Shown here in pieces: positions 1 to 7,766 of a stretch of 64,000 bases of DNA. Origin of the DNA: Terriglobia bacterium (lineage in GTDB: Bacteria; Acidobacteriota; Terriglobia; Terriglobales; Acidobacteriaceae). Every line of letters begins with the position of its first letter. The stretch's first letter is position 1. A program made the position numbers and the translations under genes. The DNA is taken from NCBI GenBank assembly GCA_020073185.1, contig JAIQFT010000018.1, forward strand, positions 1 to 64,000. The letters run 5' to 3'. Under the pieces are notes generated by a model that searched no databases, was not told the DNA's origin, and saw only the letters and a list, made by a program, of their open reading frames with translations.

Positions 1-52
1 CGTACGCCACCAAAATCCTCCGCCGCAGATCGTCGGAAAAGGCTCGTGCCAT
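1..52 (-). CDS. IS630-family transposase, N-terminal 17 codons only
   Basis: An ATG at 52 (minus strand) opens a frame that runs off the window start and reads MARAFSDDLRRRILVAY. This is the typical beginning of the helix-turn-helix DNA-binding part of IS630-family transposases, which commonly start MARAYSxDLRxxIL. Only this fragment is visible, so the DDE catalytic domain and the intactness of the gene cannot be judged. The call rests on the recognisable N-terminus alone. Confidence 0.55.
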   Translation of the reverse strand, partial: MARAFSDDLRRRILVAY

Positions 53-134
53 CAGCTGTATTCGCAGAGACCGCCAGCACCAGCAGCTTACGTCCAAACA
101 CTCATTCGCGGGTATATCTACTCGGGAACCGCTC
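1..134 (-). mobile_element. Left end of an IS630-like insertion sequence (cut by window edge)
   Basis: The minus strand carries the first codons of an IS630-type transposase (see the CDS at 1-52) and about 80 bases of leader between it and a TA dinucleotide at 135-136. IS630/Tc1/mariner elements insert at TA, so position 134 is a candidate element boundary, lying just beyond the stop codon of the short hicB-like gene. The other end is outside the window and the terminal inverted repeat cannot be confirmed. Confidence 0.45.
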
Positions 135-139
135 TAAGG

Positions 140-304
140 TCAGGAGGGAAATTCTTCGAGGTAAAGCTCTGTCGCTTCCTTCAGATTGGCCACTGCTTCT
201 TCGACGGTCGTGCCCTGGCTCACCGTGCCGATCTCAGGACAATCGGTGACGTAGAGGTTCTTCTCTTCCTGGTGCACGACGGCGGTCAAGCGGCGCACCG
301 CCAT
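140..304 (-). CDS. Short HicB-like antitoxin (UPF0150 fold), probably truncated
   Basis: This 54-residue product has the HicB/UPF0150 pattern: an N-terminal beta strand (LTAVVHQEEKNLYV), the DCPEIGTVSQG turn and the helix EEAVANLKEATELYLEE. HicB antitoxins neutralise HicA mRNA interferases by binding them, and usually carry an extra C-terminal segment. Here the frame stops directly after LEEFPS, about six bases from the candidate IS630 boundary, so the tail may have been lost on insertion. No hicA lies upstream; the space towards the next gene holds a perfect hairpin. The ATG at 304 is preferred over the upstream ATG at 343, which lies inside the hairpin. Confidence 0.6.
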   Translation of the reverse strand: MAVRRLTAVVHQEEKNLYVTDCPEIGTVSQGTTVEEAVANLKEATELYLEEFPS

Positions 305-316
305 AGGCAAACAATA

Positions 317-356
317 ACACGGAGACACGGAAGATTGAACCACCGTGTCTCCGTGT
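317..356. repeat. Perfect 14-bp inverted repeat (hairpin) between hicB-like gene and fadE
   Basis: The arms at 317-330 and 343-356 are exact reverse complements separated by 12 bases. Their CACGGAGACACGG wording belongs to the same family of dispersed palindromes as the copies beside the GxxExxY gene and in the lysC-asd gap. It lies just past the fadE stop codon and could also end that transcript, but no T-run follows. Confidence 0.75.
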
Positions 357-372
357 GTTTATCGCCTCAAAA

Positions 373-2160
373 TTACGCGGTTACGTACTTGCCTTGCTCG
401 ATCACGCGCGCGGCGATCTTCTCCCGCAGCGCGATCGTGTTGATGGGTTCGTACTTGAGCAAGCGGCGCAGGATTGCCATCTGGGTGCGCAGCATGTCGC
501 CCTCGGCGATGGCGGCGATTACCTTGCGCGCCGCTGCCTCGACGGTTTCCATGGCGCGCGCCACGTAGACCTGCGTCATGGCGGTGGCGAGTTCGCCATC
601 GCGCCCGCCCAGCTTTTCCGCGCGCAGCAGCGCCGACTCCATGCAGTAGGTCTCGATGATGATGTCGGCCAGCGCGCCCATGATCTCCTGCTGGTCCACC
701 AGCTTCTGCATGTATTTCTGCGACGCGGCGCCGGCGGTGAACAGCGCGATCTTCTTTGCGTTGCTCACGATCGCCTTCTCCGCGCCCAGCGGCCCTTCCG
801 GAGTTTCCGACATCGAGGGCCCGCCCAGAACCTCGTCCATCAGCCTCTTGATGGCGGGCATGAGCGGCAACTGTCCGGTCATGGCGCGTTTCATCAAAAA
901 GCCAGTGATGATGAGGCGATTGATTTCGTTGGTGCCCTCGAAGATGCGGTTGACGCGCGAATCGCGGTAGGCGCGCTCCGCCGGGTACTCTTCCACGAAG
1001 CCGTAGCCGCCATAGATCTGCACCGTGGCGTCCACGGCGCGGTCCAGCGCCTCCGAGCCCCACACCTTGATGATGGAGCACTCGACGGCATACTCTTCGA
1101 TGGCTTTACGGACTTCGCGCGCCGCGTCGGGCGAGCTCTTGTCAATTTCGCCGAGCGCGACGTCCATCATGCCGACCGTGCGATAGACCGCACTTTCACC
1201 GGTCCAGATGTCGACCGCCATGTCGGCGATCATTTCGCGAATCAGGCCGAACTGCGAAATAGTGGTGTTGAAGGCCTTGCGCTGCTTGGCGTAAGCGATG
1301 GCGTCCTGCAGCGCGGTGCGCGCGCCGCCGACGCATCCGGCGCCGAGTTTGAAGCGGCCGACGTTAAGAATATTAAACGCGATGATGTGACCCTTGCCGA
1401 TATCACCCAGCAGGTTCTCCACCGGGACCTGGCAGTCGTTGAGGATGAGTGGGCAGGTGGACGAGCCGCGGATGCCCATCTTGTGCTCTTCGGCGCCGAC
1501 CGCGAAGCCGGGGAAAGTCTTTTCGACGATGAAGGCGGTGAACTTTTCGCCGTCGACTTTGGCGAAGATAATGAACACGTCGGCGAAGTTGGCGTTGGTG
1601 ATCCACATTTTTTCGCCGTTGAGGATGTAGTGCTTGCCGTCGGGCGAGAGCACGGCCTTGGTGCGGCAATTCAGCGCGTCGGAGCCGGAGGAGGATTCCG
1701 ACAGCGCGTAGGCGCCGACAAATTCCGCCGTCGCCAGCTTGGGCAAATATTTCCGCTTCTGTTCTTCGGTGCCGAAATAGACGATGGGTAGCGTGCCGAT
1801 GCCGGAGTGCGCGCCGAAGGTCACGACAAAGCTGCCGTACTTGGCGATACGCTCCGCGACGATGGCGGCGCTGACCTTGTCCATGTCCATGCCGCCGTAG
1901 GTTTCGGGGACTTCCACCGAGGTCAGCCCGAGCTCGCTGGCCTTGGTCAGCAGCTCGCGAGTAAGCGCCCAGTCCTTTTTCTCCAGCTTGTCGGCCACGG
2001 GAGCGATTTCTTTGAGCGCGAATTCGTCGGTCGTTTGCGCGATCTGACGGTGCTCGTCGGTGAAATCCTCGGGCGTGAAGACTTCATCGAGCCGGCGTTC
2101 TTCAATGAGAAAACTGCCGCCGGTGATTTTCGTGCGTGTTACAGGTGTTGCTGTCGCCAT
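373..2160 (-). CDS. Acyl-CoA dehydrogenase (FadE/VLCAD-like)
   Basis: This enzyme is predicted to oxidise acyl-CoA to trans-2-enoyl-CoA with FAD as acceptor, the first step of beta-oxidation. The 595-residue length fits the long bacterial FadE/VLCAD-like group, which has a C-terminal extension beyond the roughly 380-residue core. Visible signatures are YALSESSSGSDA at about residues 151-162 (flavin/substrate loop), QIYGGYGF at 381-388 and IFEGTNEINR at 406-415, all hallmark ACAD motifs. It is the last gene of a minus-strand series with the thiolase and the FadB-type enzyme, separated from the thiolase by a GxxExxY gene and repeats. Chain-length preference cannot be read from sequence. Confidence 0.93.
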   Translation of the reverse strand: MATATPVTRTKITGGSFLIEERRLDEVFTPEDFTDEHRQIAQTTDEFALKEIAPVADKLEKKDWALTRELLTKASELGLTSVEVPETYGGMDMDKVSAAIVAERIAKYGSFVVTFGAHSGIGTLPIVYFGTEEQKRKYLPKLATAEFVGAYALSESSSGSDALNCRTKAVLSPDGKHYILNGEKMWITNANFADVFIIFAKVDGEKFTAFIVEKTFPGFAVGAEEHKMGIRGSSTCPLILNDCQVPVENLLGDIGKGHIIAFNILNVGRFKLGAGCVGGARTALQDAIAYAKQRKAFNTTISQFGLIREMIADMAVDIWTGESAVYRTVGMMDVALGEIDKSSPDAAREVRKAIEEYAVECSIIKVWGSEALDRAVDATVQIYGGYGFVEEYPAERAYRDSRVNRIFEGTNEINRLIITGFLMKRAMTGQLPLMPAIKRLMDEVLGGPSMSETPEGPLGAEKAIVSNAKKIALFTAGAASQKYMQKLVDQQEIMGALADIIIETYCMESALLRAEKLGGRDGELATAMTQVYVARAMETVEAAARKVIAAIAEGDMLRTQMAILRRLLKYEPINTIALREKIAARVIEQGKYVTA

Positions 2161-2179
2161 AAGTCCTCTCTCTTATCTC

Positions 2180-2602
2180 TTACGAAACCACAGAGGCCAC
2201 AGAGGCTCGCAGAGGCTTCTCCCAACCTCTTCCTTCGACGAACCTCTTGATGCCGTCCCGCAAATGCTTGACGTTGAAATTGATCAGCAGCCCGACCGGC
2301 CTGCCGCTGAGCTTGAGGTATGAAATCAATTGCGCTTCGTATACAGGCGTAATGCCTTCGCAAGCTTTCAGTTCTACGATCACCAAATCCTCGACCAGCA
2401 GATCGATTCTGTATCCAGCGTCAATCCGAACGCCGTCATAGATAACCGGCAACTCAACTTGCGAAGCAGCTTTCAAACCGCGCTTCCGCAATTCATGTAA
2501 CAAACACGCTTCGTAGGCTTTCTCGAGAAGGCCGGGTCCCAGGGCCGTATGCACCTTCATTGCGCTGTCGATGATTTCAGAGGTGATGTCATTGATTTCC
2601 AT
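2180..2602 (-). CDS. GxxExxY family protein (PD-(D/E)XK-like)
   Basis: The 140-residue product contains GPGLLEKAYEACL near residue 20, which is the namesake GxxExxY motif, followed by RIDLLVEDLVIVELKA, a nuclease-like core with the acidic-x-acidic-x-lysine pattern (ELK). Members of this family are very common in Acidobacteria, Bacteroidetes and Planctomycetes; their biological role is not established. The start at 2602 (MEINDITSEI) is chosen because the longer frame would translate the CACAGAGG repeat (NHRGHRGTQRE). The C-terminal residues after about FVEGRGW also come from the repeat. The gene sits between thiolase and fadE and looks like an inserted passenger. Confidence 0.85.
   Translation of the reverse strand: MEINDITSEIIDSAMKVHTALGPGLLEKAYEACLLHELRKRGLKAASQVELPVIYDGVRIDAGYRIDLLVEDLVIVELKACEGITPVYEAQLISYLKLSGRPVGLLINFNVKHLRDGIKRFVEGRGWEKPLRASVASVVS
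2183..2215. repeat. CCACAGAGG-type dispersed repeat, left copy
   Basis: ACCACAGAGG, CCACAGAGG and CGCAGAGG words are repeated in tandem here. The same wording occurs in opposite orientation at 2608-2641, so the pair brackets the GxxExxY gene as an imperfect inverted repeat. This copy overlaps the 3-prime end of that gene's coding sequence. Confidence 0.65.
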
Positions 2603-2607
2603 TCTCT

Positions 2608-2641
2608 TTTCCCTCTGTGTACCTCTGTGCCCTCTGTGGTT
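2608..2641. repeat. CCTCTGTG-type dispersed repeat, right copy
   Basis: CCCTCTGTG, ACCTCTGTG and CCCTCTGTGG words follow one another, the reverse complement of the copy at 2183-2215. This copy covers the presumed leader of the GxxExxY gene and abuts the thiolase stop codon. Confidence 0.65.
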
Positions 2642-3818
2642 AAGGAACATTCTCAAAAATTCCAGCCGCGCCCATGCCGCCGCCGACGCACATGGTCACG
2701 ATGCCGTAGCGTCCGTTGCGGCGCTTGAGTTCGCGAATGATGGTGGCCGTCAGCTTGGCGCCGGTGCAGCCCAGGGGATGCCCGAGCGCCACCGCGCCAC
2801 CGTTGGGATTCACGCGCGCCGGATCCAGCCGCGCTTCCTGAATCACGCAGAGCGACTGGGCGGCGAACGCTTCGTTGAGTTCGATGACGTCGATGTCGGA
2901 AAGTTTGAGCCCTGCGATTTTCAGTGCTTTCGGAATCGCGTAGACCGGCCCCACGCCCATTTCCTCCGGTTTGTAACCGGCGGTAGCGAACGCAACAAAA
3001 CGAGCCAGTGGCTTGATGCCAAGCTGCTGCGCTCGGTCCGCGGACATGACCACGGCGGCCGCCGCGCCGTCGGACATCTGCGAGGAACTGCCGGCGGTCA
3101 CGATGCCATGGGCATGGAACGCGGGCCGCAGCGCGCCCAGGACTTCCATGGACGTATCGGCGCGCGGGCCTTCGTCAACCTTAAAGATGATTTCCTGACG
3201 CTTCGGCTTCGAGCCGTTCGGCGTGGTGAAGCTGACGGGCACGGGAACGATTTCTTCTTCGAAGCGCCCCGCCTCGATCGCCGCAATCGCTTTTTTGTGC
3301 GAGTTGAGCGAGAACTCGTCGGACATTTCGCGGGTCACGCCGAAGCGTTTGGCAATGCGCTCGGCGGTCAGGCCCATGGAGAGGTAGGCGTCGGGATAAT
3401 TCGCCACCAGCCAGGGGTTGGCCGAGACCTTGTGCCCGCCCATGGGAATCATGGTCATGGATTCCAGACCGCCGGCCAGAATCACCTCGGCGCCACCCGC
3501 CATGATGCGCTCGGCCGCCATGGCAATCGCCTGCAGGCCGGAAGAGCAAAAGCGGTTCACGGTCATGGCCGAACATTCCACCGGCAGGCCGGCGCGCAGC
3601 GAGGCGATGCGGGCGACGTTCATGCCCTGCTCGGCTTCGGGCATGGCGCAGCCCATGATGACGTCTTCGATCTCTTTGGGATCGACTTGCGGCACTCTTT
3701 CGAGTGCGCCGCGAATGGCGATGGCGCCCAGTTCATCGGGTCGGGTGGCGCGCAGCGTGCCCTTGTAGGCCTTGCCGACGGGCGTGCGGACGGAACTAGC
3801 AATGATTACTTCACGCAT
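2640..3818 (-). CDS. fadA: Acetyl-CoA C-acyltransferase (thiolase)
   Basis: Thiolytic cleavage of 3-ketoacyl-CoA to acetyl-CoA and a shortened acyl-CoA is the last step of beta-oxidation. The 392-residue product has the three thiolase landmarks: the nucleophilic cysteine in NRFCSSGLQA (about residue 91), GGAVALGHPLGCTGA with the general-base histidine, and the C-terminal CVGGGMGAAG cysteine loop. The start at 3818 (MREVIIASSVRTPVGK) matches other thiolases; 13 codons of open frame precede it. It overlaps the preceding hypothetical gene by 8 bases, suggesting translational coupling. A biosynthetic acetoacetyl-CoA thiolase is possible, but the FadB and FadE neighbours favour degradation. Confidence 0.92.
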   Translation of the reverse strand: MREVIIASSVRTPVGKAYKGTLRATRPDELGAIAIRGALERVPQVDPKEIEDVIMGCAMPEAEQGMNVARIASLRAGLPVECSAMTVNRFCSSGLQAIAMAAERIMAGGAEVILAGGLESMTMIPMGGHKVSANPWLVANYPDAYLSMGLTAERIAKRFGVTREMSDEFSLNSHKKAIAAIEAGRFEEEIVPVPVSFTTPNGSKPKRQEIIFKVDEGPRADTSMEVLGALRPAFHAHGIVTAGSSSQMSDGAAAAVVMSADRAQQLGIKPLARFVAFATAGYKPEEMGVGPVYAIPKALKIAGLKLSDIDVIELNEAFAAQSLCVIQEARLDPARVNPNGGAVALGHPLGCTGAKLTATIIRELKRRNGRYGIVTMCVGGGMGAAGIFENVP

Positions 3819-4296
3819 TTTGTACCTTCGCACAGAAACTCTTTGCTGCTTCAACAATGTCGGCAGCCAGTTTAGTTCTCAAATACGGATTATCTTCGTA
3901 CTCGCTGCCCAGACCGACAAAGGGGAGTAGCTCTACAGGCTCGCCTACTTTGTGATAGATTCGGCGCCAGATAACATTCGCGCCTTCGTACGGATCCAAG
4001 CGGCCTTCACAAATATCTTCAGCAATCGCTCGACTCAGTGTCAGTGCGGCGTCTTTCTGCGACGTGGAAACAGTGCCGAGCTCGTCAAAGAATTGCGACA
4101 GTGTGTGAGAAATTTCGCGAAGCGTAGGGCCATTCAAGGCGGCAATGAACCGAATGCTCGGGCCATCAAACCCACGCTCCAGCGCGCGTTGTGCGATTTC
4201 AGGTAAACCCTCCGGCGGAAGAACACCGACCATATGTGCTGCCCTGAAGAGCACCGGATCAAACCTGTCCTTGAAATACCCACCAAAGCTGAACAT
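3811..4296 (-). CDS. Conserved hypothetical protein between fadB/hicAB and fadA
   Basis: The 161-residue product starts MFSFGGYFKDRF, behind a good ribosome site (GAGGAA). It is acidic and mostly helical in appearance, with no signal peptide or membrane segment. No family was recognised; the wording GLGSEYEDNPYLR near the C-terminus is typical of small soluble proteins of unknown function found beside toxin-antitoxin modules, but that comparison is impressionistic. It overlaps the thiolase start by 8 bases. Its leader contains a degenerate copy of the fadB 3-prime end, which implies that it once followed fadB directly, before hicAB arrived. Confidence 0.6.
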   Translation of the reverse strand: MFSFGGYFKDRFDPVLFRAAHMVGVLPPEGLPEIAQRALERGFDGPSIRFIAALNGPTLREISHTLSQFFDELGTVSTSQKDAALTLSRAIAEDICEGRLDPYEGANVIWRRIYHKVGEPVELLPFVGLGSEYEDNPYLRTKLAADIVEAAKSFCAKVQNA

Positions 4297-4342
4297 CAAT
4301 TCCTCAGCGGTTTCCCCGTCACAGCGTGAACGCAATCCGCTC
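4294..4342. repeat. Degenerate second copy of the fadB 3-prime end
   Basis: About 49 bases match the last 50 bases of fadB at 5078-5127 in the same orientation, with roughly six substitutions and a one-base gap that breaks the reading frame. The two copies form direct repeats enclosing hicA, hicB and the frameshifted hicB. Confidence 0.75.
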
Positions 4343-4354
4343 TCGGATTTGTTG

Positions 4355-4566
4355 TCAATCGCCGACCGTCACGTACTCCGTAACCGTGCTTGGTTCCGGA
4401 ATCGGCTCCCCGTGCATGCGCATACCTTCGAGATGAAATTCAATGGCTTCACGGACGAGCTGCTTCACCTCTTCCATGGTTGCGCCGGCCAACCGAGCCC
4501 TGGCAAGTCGGGAACATACGCGCCCCAGCCAGTGCCTGATTCTTCGAAAATGACTGCGTACTTCAT
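4355..4566 (-). pseudogene. hicB pseudogene (single frameshift)
   Basis: Frame one begins MKYAVIFEESGTGWGAYVPDLPGL. After about 4493 the homology continues in another frame as LAGATMEEVKQLVREAIEF and on to VTEYVTVGD before a stop at 4355. Joined, this aligns end to end with the intact HicB at 4681-4893 (MKYAVVFEESATGYAAYVPDLPG ... TEYIAVGD), so one base has been lost. It is a tandem duplicate of hicB inactivated by a frameshift. The DNA between the two copies (4567-4680) shows no gene. Confidence 0.85.
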
Positions 4567-4680
4567 TTCGTGCCGTCCTTGTGGGACTCGGTTGTTTTCT
4601 TGCGCGTATCCCGGTGGCTCACGCCACCTGCTAGGTTCAACCCCAACTGGGCAAGAAGTAGCCGCACGGCTGAAGGTGAT

Positions 4681-4893
4681 TCAGTCTCCGACCGCAATGT
4701 ATTCCGTTTTTGTAGTCGGCTGGGGCACCGGCTCCCCGTGTTCGCGAAGGCTCTCGATGTGAAATTCAATCGCCTCGCGGATTAGCCGTTCGGTCTCATC
4801 GAGCGTTTTTCCTGTCGTGACGCAACCGGGCAAGTCCGGCACGTAGGCCGCATATCCGGTAGCCGACTCTTCAAAAACGACTGCGTACTTCAT
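4681..4893 (-). CDS. hicB: HicB family antitoxin
   Basis: This 70-residue protein has the HicB partial RNase-H fold pattern: MKYAVVFEE, YVPDLPGCVTTGKTLDE and the helix ETERLIREAIEFHIESLREHG, then a short strand ending TEYIAVGD. It should bind and inhibit the HicA toxin next to it. It overlaps hicA by 4 bases (stop of hicA inside its start), giving the usual toxin-first operon with coupled translation. There is no C-terminal DNA-binding domain, so autoregulation would rely on another mode or be absent. Confidence 0.88.
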   Translation of the reverse strand: MKYAVVFEESATGYAAYVPDLPGCVTTGKTLDETERLIREAIEFHIESLREHGEPVPQPTTKTEYIAVGD

Positions 4894-5075
4894 TTCAGCC
4901 CTGCCTGTTTCTTGATGCTGTTCAGCGTCCCGGGCGGAAGGTCGTCGCCGGGATGTCCGGGGACAGTCACCGTACCAGCCTTACTCGAATGGCGGTATTG
5001 TCGATGACTACCCTTGACCCGTTTGAGTCTCCAGCCTTCCTGTTCCATCCACTTGATGACGTCACGAACTTTCAT
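4890..5075 (-). CDS. hicA: HicA family mRNA interferase toxin
   Basis: This 61-residue protein is a small double-stranded-RNA-binding-domain-like toxin expected to cleave mRNA independently of the ribosome. It shows the family features VRDVIKWMEQEGW, the catalytic histidine context KGSHRQYRH, then GTVTVPGHPGDDLPPGTLNSIKKQAGL, the standard HicA C-terminus. It lies immediately (4 bases) downstream of the fadB stop codon and overlaps hicB, so it may be transcribed with fadB. The full motif set suggests an active toxin. Confidence 0.9.
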   Translation of the reverse strand: MKVRDVIKWMEQEGWRLKRVKGSHRQYRHSSKAGTVTVPGHPGDDLPPGTLNSIKKQAGLK

Positions 5076-5077
5076 GA

Positions 5078-5127
5078 CGTCAGTTCCTCAGCGGCTTCCC
5101 CGTCTTCAGCGTGAAGGCAATGCGCTC
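5078..5127. repeat. fadB 3-prime end, intact member of a direct-repeat pair
   Basis: These bases encode the last residues of fadB (TLKTGKPLRN region) and its stop codon. They recur in degraded form at 4294-4342. The arrangement resembles the regenerated gene end left by an insertion. Confidence 0.7.
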
Positions 5128-7503
5128 CTGCGTTTTCTTCTCGCCGCAGAGCGACTTGAACGCCTCGCGCTCGCAATCGAGCAGATATTGCTCGCTTACA
5201 GGCGTGCCGGGCGTGATCGCGCCGCCGCAGAGGACTTCCGCGACTTTGTTGCCGACCTTAACTTCGTGCTCGGTGACGTACTCCCCTTGCCGCATTAGAT
5301 GGACGCCAAGCTTTAAAGTCGCCAAAATGCTTTCGCCCGGCGCGGGAATGTCGATGCGCGGGCGCGGCGGCTTGTACGAACGCGTCAGTTCGAGCACGTG
5401 CGCCTTGGCGTCAGCGAGGACGCGGTCGCGGTTCATGGTGACCTGGTCAACCGGCGCGAGAAAGCCGAAGGCGCGCGCTTCGGCGACCGAGGTTGAGACT
5501 TTGGCCATTGCGACGGTCTCGAACGCTTTCTTCATCGCCTCCATGAGTTCGACCGACTCCCCGCGGCCGTCGGGCCTAATGGAAGCCGCCGCGTCCACCG
5601 CGCGCAGCGTCATCTCCTTGCATCCGCCGCCGCCGGGCAGCAGGCCAACGCCAACTTCCACCAGTCCCATGTAGAGCTCGGCGTGCGGATGCCGCGCCGC
5701 GCCGTGCAGGGAGATCTCGCAACCGCCGCCCAAGGTCATCCCGAAAGGCGCCACCACCACGGGTTTCGGAGAGAATTTGATCGCCTGCGTCATCCCCTGG
5801 AACTGGCGGATGATCATGTCAATCTCGTCCCACTCCTCTTCCTGGATGGCCATCAGCAGCAGCATGATGTTGGCGCCGGCGGAAAAGTGCTGGCCGTCGT
5901 TGGTGATGACGAAAGCGTCGAAGTTATCGCCAGGGCCACCGGGCTTTAGCGTCTGGGTTACAAGTTGAATGATGTCGCCGCCGATGGCGTTCATCTTGGT
6001 GTGGAACTCGATGCAGCCGACGCCGTCGCCTAGGTCCACCAGCGTCGCGCCCGCATTCTTCTTGACCACACCGCCGGATTTTTTCGCCACCTGCACCGAC
6101 CAGATTCCGGGCGGCACTTGCTGGCTCTTGTAGCTGGCGGTGGCTACATCGAAGTACGCCACGCCCGAAGACGCGCCCACTGCGTCGCTGTACCACGTTT
6201 TCTTGCCGGAGGCGAGCAGGCGGGAGACATTTTCCGCCACCGGGCGGCCTTCCTTCTTCATGCGAGCGACCGTGGGTTCGACCCCGGCCGCATCCCACAA
6301 CTCGAACGGGCCCATCTCCCAGTTGAAGCCGAGGCGCATGGCGCGATCAATCTCGACAATCGAATCACAGATTTCGCCGATGCGGTTGGCCGAGTACGTC
6401 CACAGGTCCGATAGCACCGACCACAGGAACTGGCCGGCGCGGTCGCCTTTCTGCGGGCCGCTGCCGTCGGTGCCGAGCAGCGTGCGCAGGCGCTGCGCGG
6501 TGTCCTCGATCTGCTTCGCCATGTCGAGGGCGGGGAACTTCGCCTTCTGCCGCGGGCGATACTCCAGCGTCTTCCAATCCAGCGCCAGCCGCTCGTCGTC
6601 TTTGCCCGGCGCGCCTTTGGTTTTCTTGTAGAAGCCGCCCTTGGATTTGTCGCCCAGCCACTTGCGCTCGAGCATGGCGTTGAAGAAATCGGGCAGTTTG
6701 AGGTCGCTGCGCTCGTCCTTCAAGCTGCGCGTCATGTTCGATACGACGTGCCCAAGAACGTCGAGCCCGACCATGTCGGCCAGGCGAAAGGTGCCCATCT
6801 TCGGCCAGCCGACCGCGCTGCCGGTGAGCGCATCCACTTCCTCGATGATGAGGTCCATCTCCTGCATCAGGCGCATAACGTTGAGCGCGGAAAACGTGCC
6901 GATGCGGTTGGCGATGAAGTTGGGCGTGTCTTTGGAGACGACGATCCCCTTGCCCAGGCGCACGTCGCAAAAGTGCGAGATCGCCTCGACCGCGGCGCGA
7001 TCGCTGTCCTCGGTGGGTATGATTTCCAGCAGGCGCATGTAGCGCGGCGGATTGAAAAAGTGCGTGCCGAACCAGTGGCGGCGGAAGTCGTCACTGAAGC
7101 CCTCGGCGATCTTGGCCACCGGCAGGCCGCTGGTATTGGTGGTGACGATGGCGCCCGGCCTGCGAGTGGCCTCCACTTTCTTCAGCAGCGTGCGCTTGAT
7201 GGCCAGATCTTCGACCACCGCCTCGATCACCCAATCGGCCTCGGCCACATACTTCATGTGGTCTTCGAAGTTGCCGATAGTGATCAGGCGCGCCAGCGAC
7301 GTCTCGAAAAACGCCGCCGGCTTCGACTTGCGCGCGGCCTCCAGGCCGCCGGCGGCGACGCGGTTGCGCGCCTCGCCGTCGGCGTCGGGCACAATGATGT
7401 CCAGCAGGTAGGAGGGAACAGCGGCGTTGGCCAGGTGGGCGGCAATGCGCGCGCCCATGGTCCCGGCGCCCAGGACAGCAACCTTCTCAATTTGTTTCAT
7501 CAT
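5080..7503 (-). CDS. fadB: Bifunctional 3-hydroxyacyl-CoA dehydrogenase / enoyl-CoA hydratase (FadB/FadJ type)
   Basis: The roughly 807-residue protein combines two beta-oxidation steps: hydration of enoyl-CoA and NAD-dependent oxidation of 3-hydroxyacyl-CoA. The N-terminal half is the dehydrogenase: AVLGAGTMGARIAAHLA is the Rossmann glycine loop, and THFFNPPRYMRLLEIIP carries the family's NPP signature with the catalytic histidine. A second dehydrogenase C-terminal domain follows, and the crotonase domain is near the C-terminus (FSAGANIMLLL and the oxyanion-hole loop TLGGGCEISLHG). This domain order is the reverse of E. coli FadB and is known in other bacteria. The start is one of two adjacent ATGs at 7503/7500; the open frame to 7539 lacks a good ribosome site. 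Confidence 0.92.
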   Translation of the reverse strand: MMKQIEKVAVLGAGTMGARIAAHLANAAVPSYLLDIIVPDADGEARNRVAAGGLEAARKSKPAAFFETSLARLITIGNFEDHMKYVAEADWVIEAVVEDLAIKRTLLKKVEATRRPGAIVTTNTSGLPVAKIAEGFSDDFRRHWFGTHFFNPPRYMRLLEIIPTEDSDRAAVEAISHFCDVRLGKGIVVSKDTPNFIANRIGTFSALNVMRLMQEMDLIIEEVDALTGSAVGWPKMGTFRLADMVGLDVLGHVVSNMTRSLKDERSDLKLPDFFNAMLERKWLGDKSKGGFYKKTKGAPGKDDERLALDWKTLEYRPRQKAKFPALDMAKQIEDTAQRLRTLLGTDGSGPQKGDRAGQFLWSVLSDLWTYSANRIGEICDSIVEIDRAMRLGFNWEMGPFELWDAAGVEPTVARMKKEGRPVAENVSRLLASGKKTWYSDAVGASSGVAYFDVATASYKSQQVPPGIWSVQVAKKSGGVVKKNAGATLVDLGDGVGCIEFHTKMNAIGGDIIQLVTQTLKPGGPGDNFDAFVITNDGQHFSAGANIMLLLMAIQEEEWDEIDMIIRQFQGMTQAIKFSPKPVVVAPFGMTLGGGCEISLHGAARHPHAELYMGLVEVGVGLLPGGGGCKEMTLRAVDAAASIRPDGRGESVELMEAMKKAFETVAMAKVSTSVAEARAFGFLAPVDQVTMNRDRVLADAKAHVLELTRSYKPPRPRIDIPAPGESILATLKLGVHLMRQGEYVTEHEVKVGNKVAEVLCGGAITPGTPVSEQYLLDCEREAFKSLCGEKKTQERIAFTLKTGKPLRN

Positions 7504-7648
7504 GGCGGAATCCGGGGGGAGGGGTACCCCGGCGGACAATATAGCAGCTTGATCCCCGTCTAGCCTGTGATGTGGACGCTGAGGACAGCGAAAAATTAGC
7601 GCGCGATTGGGAAGGAATTATTGCGGGAATTGAGGCCCAAAACAATTT

Positions 7649-7693
7649 GGGCGCGCCGCGTAGATGTGGGGTGAGGATGGCAGCGGCGCGCCC
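7649..7693. repeat. 11-bp perfect inverted repeat in the gap upstream of fadB
   Basis: Arms GGGCGCGCCGC (7649-7659) and GCGGCGCGCCC (7683-7693) flank a 23-base loop and are followed on the plus strand by TTTCTATT. It could be a terminator-like structure or a regulatory site in the leader of fadB. The rest of 7504-7766 contains no gene I can support. Confidence 0.5.
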
Positions 7694-7766
7694 TTTCTAT
7701 TAAGTTGTATACACATTACCGGAAGTGTCCTGCGGACGTCAAGATAAATCCTTGCGGCTCTGCAGT

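Noticed and set aside
355-1791. 478-codon open frame on the plus strand opposite fadE
   Set aside because: It is the antisense shadow of a clear acyl-CoA dehydrogenase gene; high GC keeps the opposite frame open and the product is His/Arg/Ala-rich with no family likeness.
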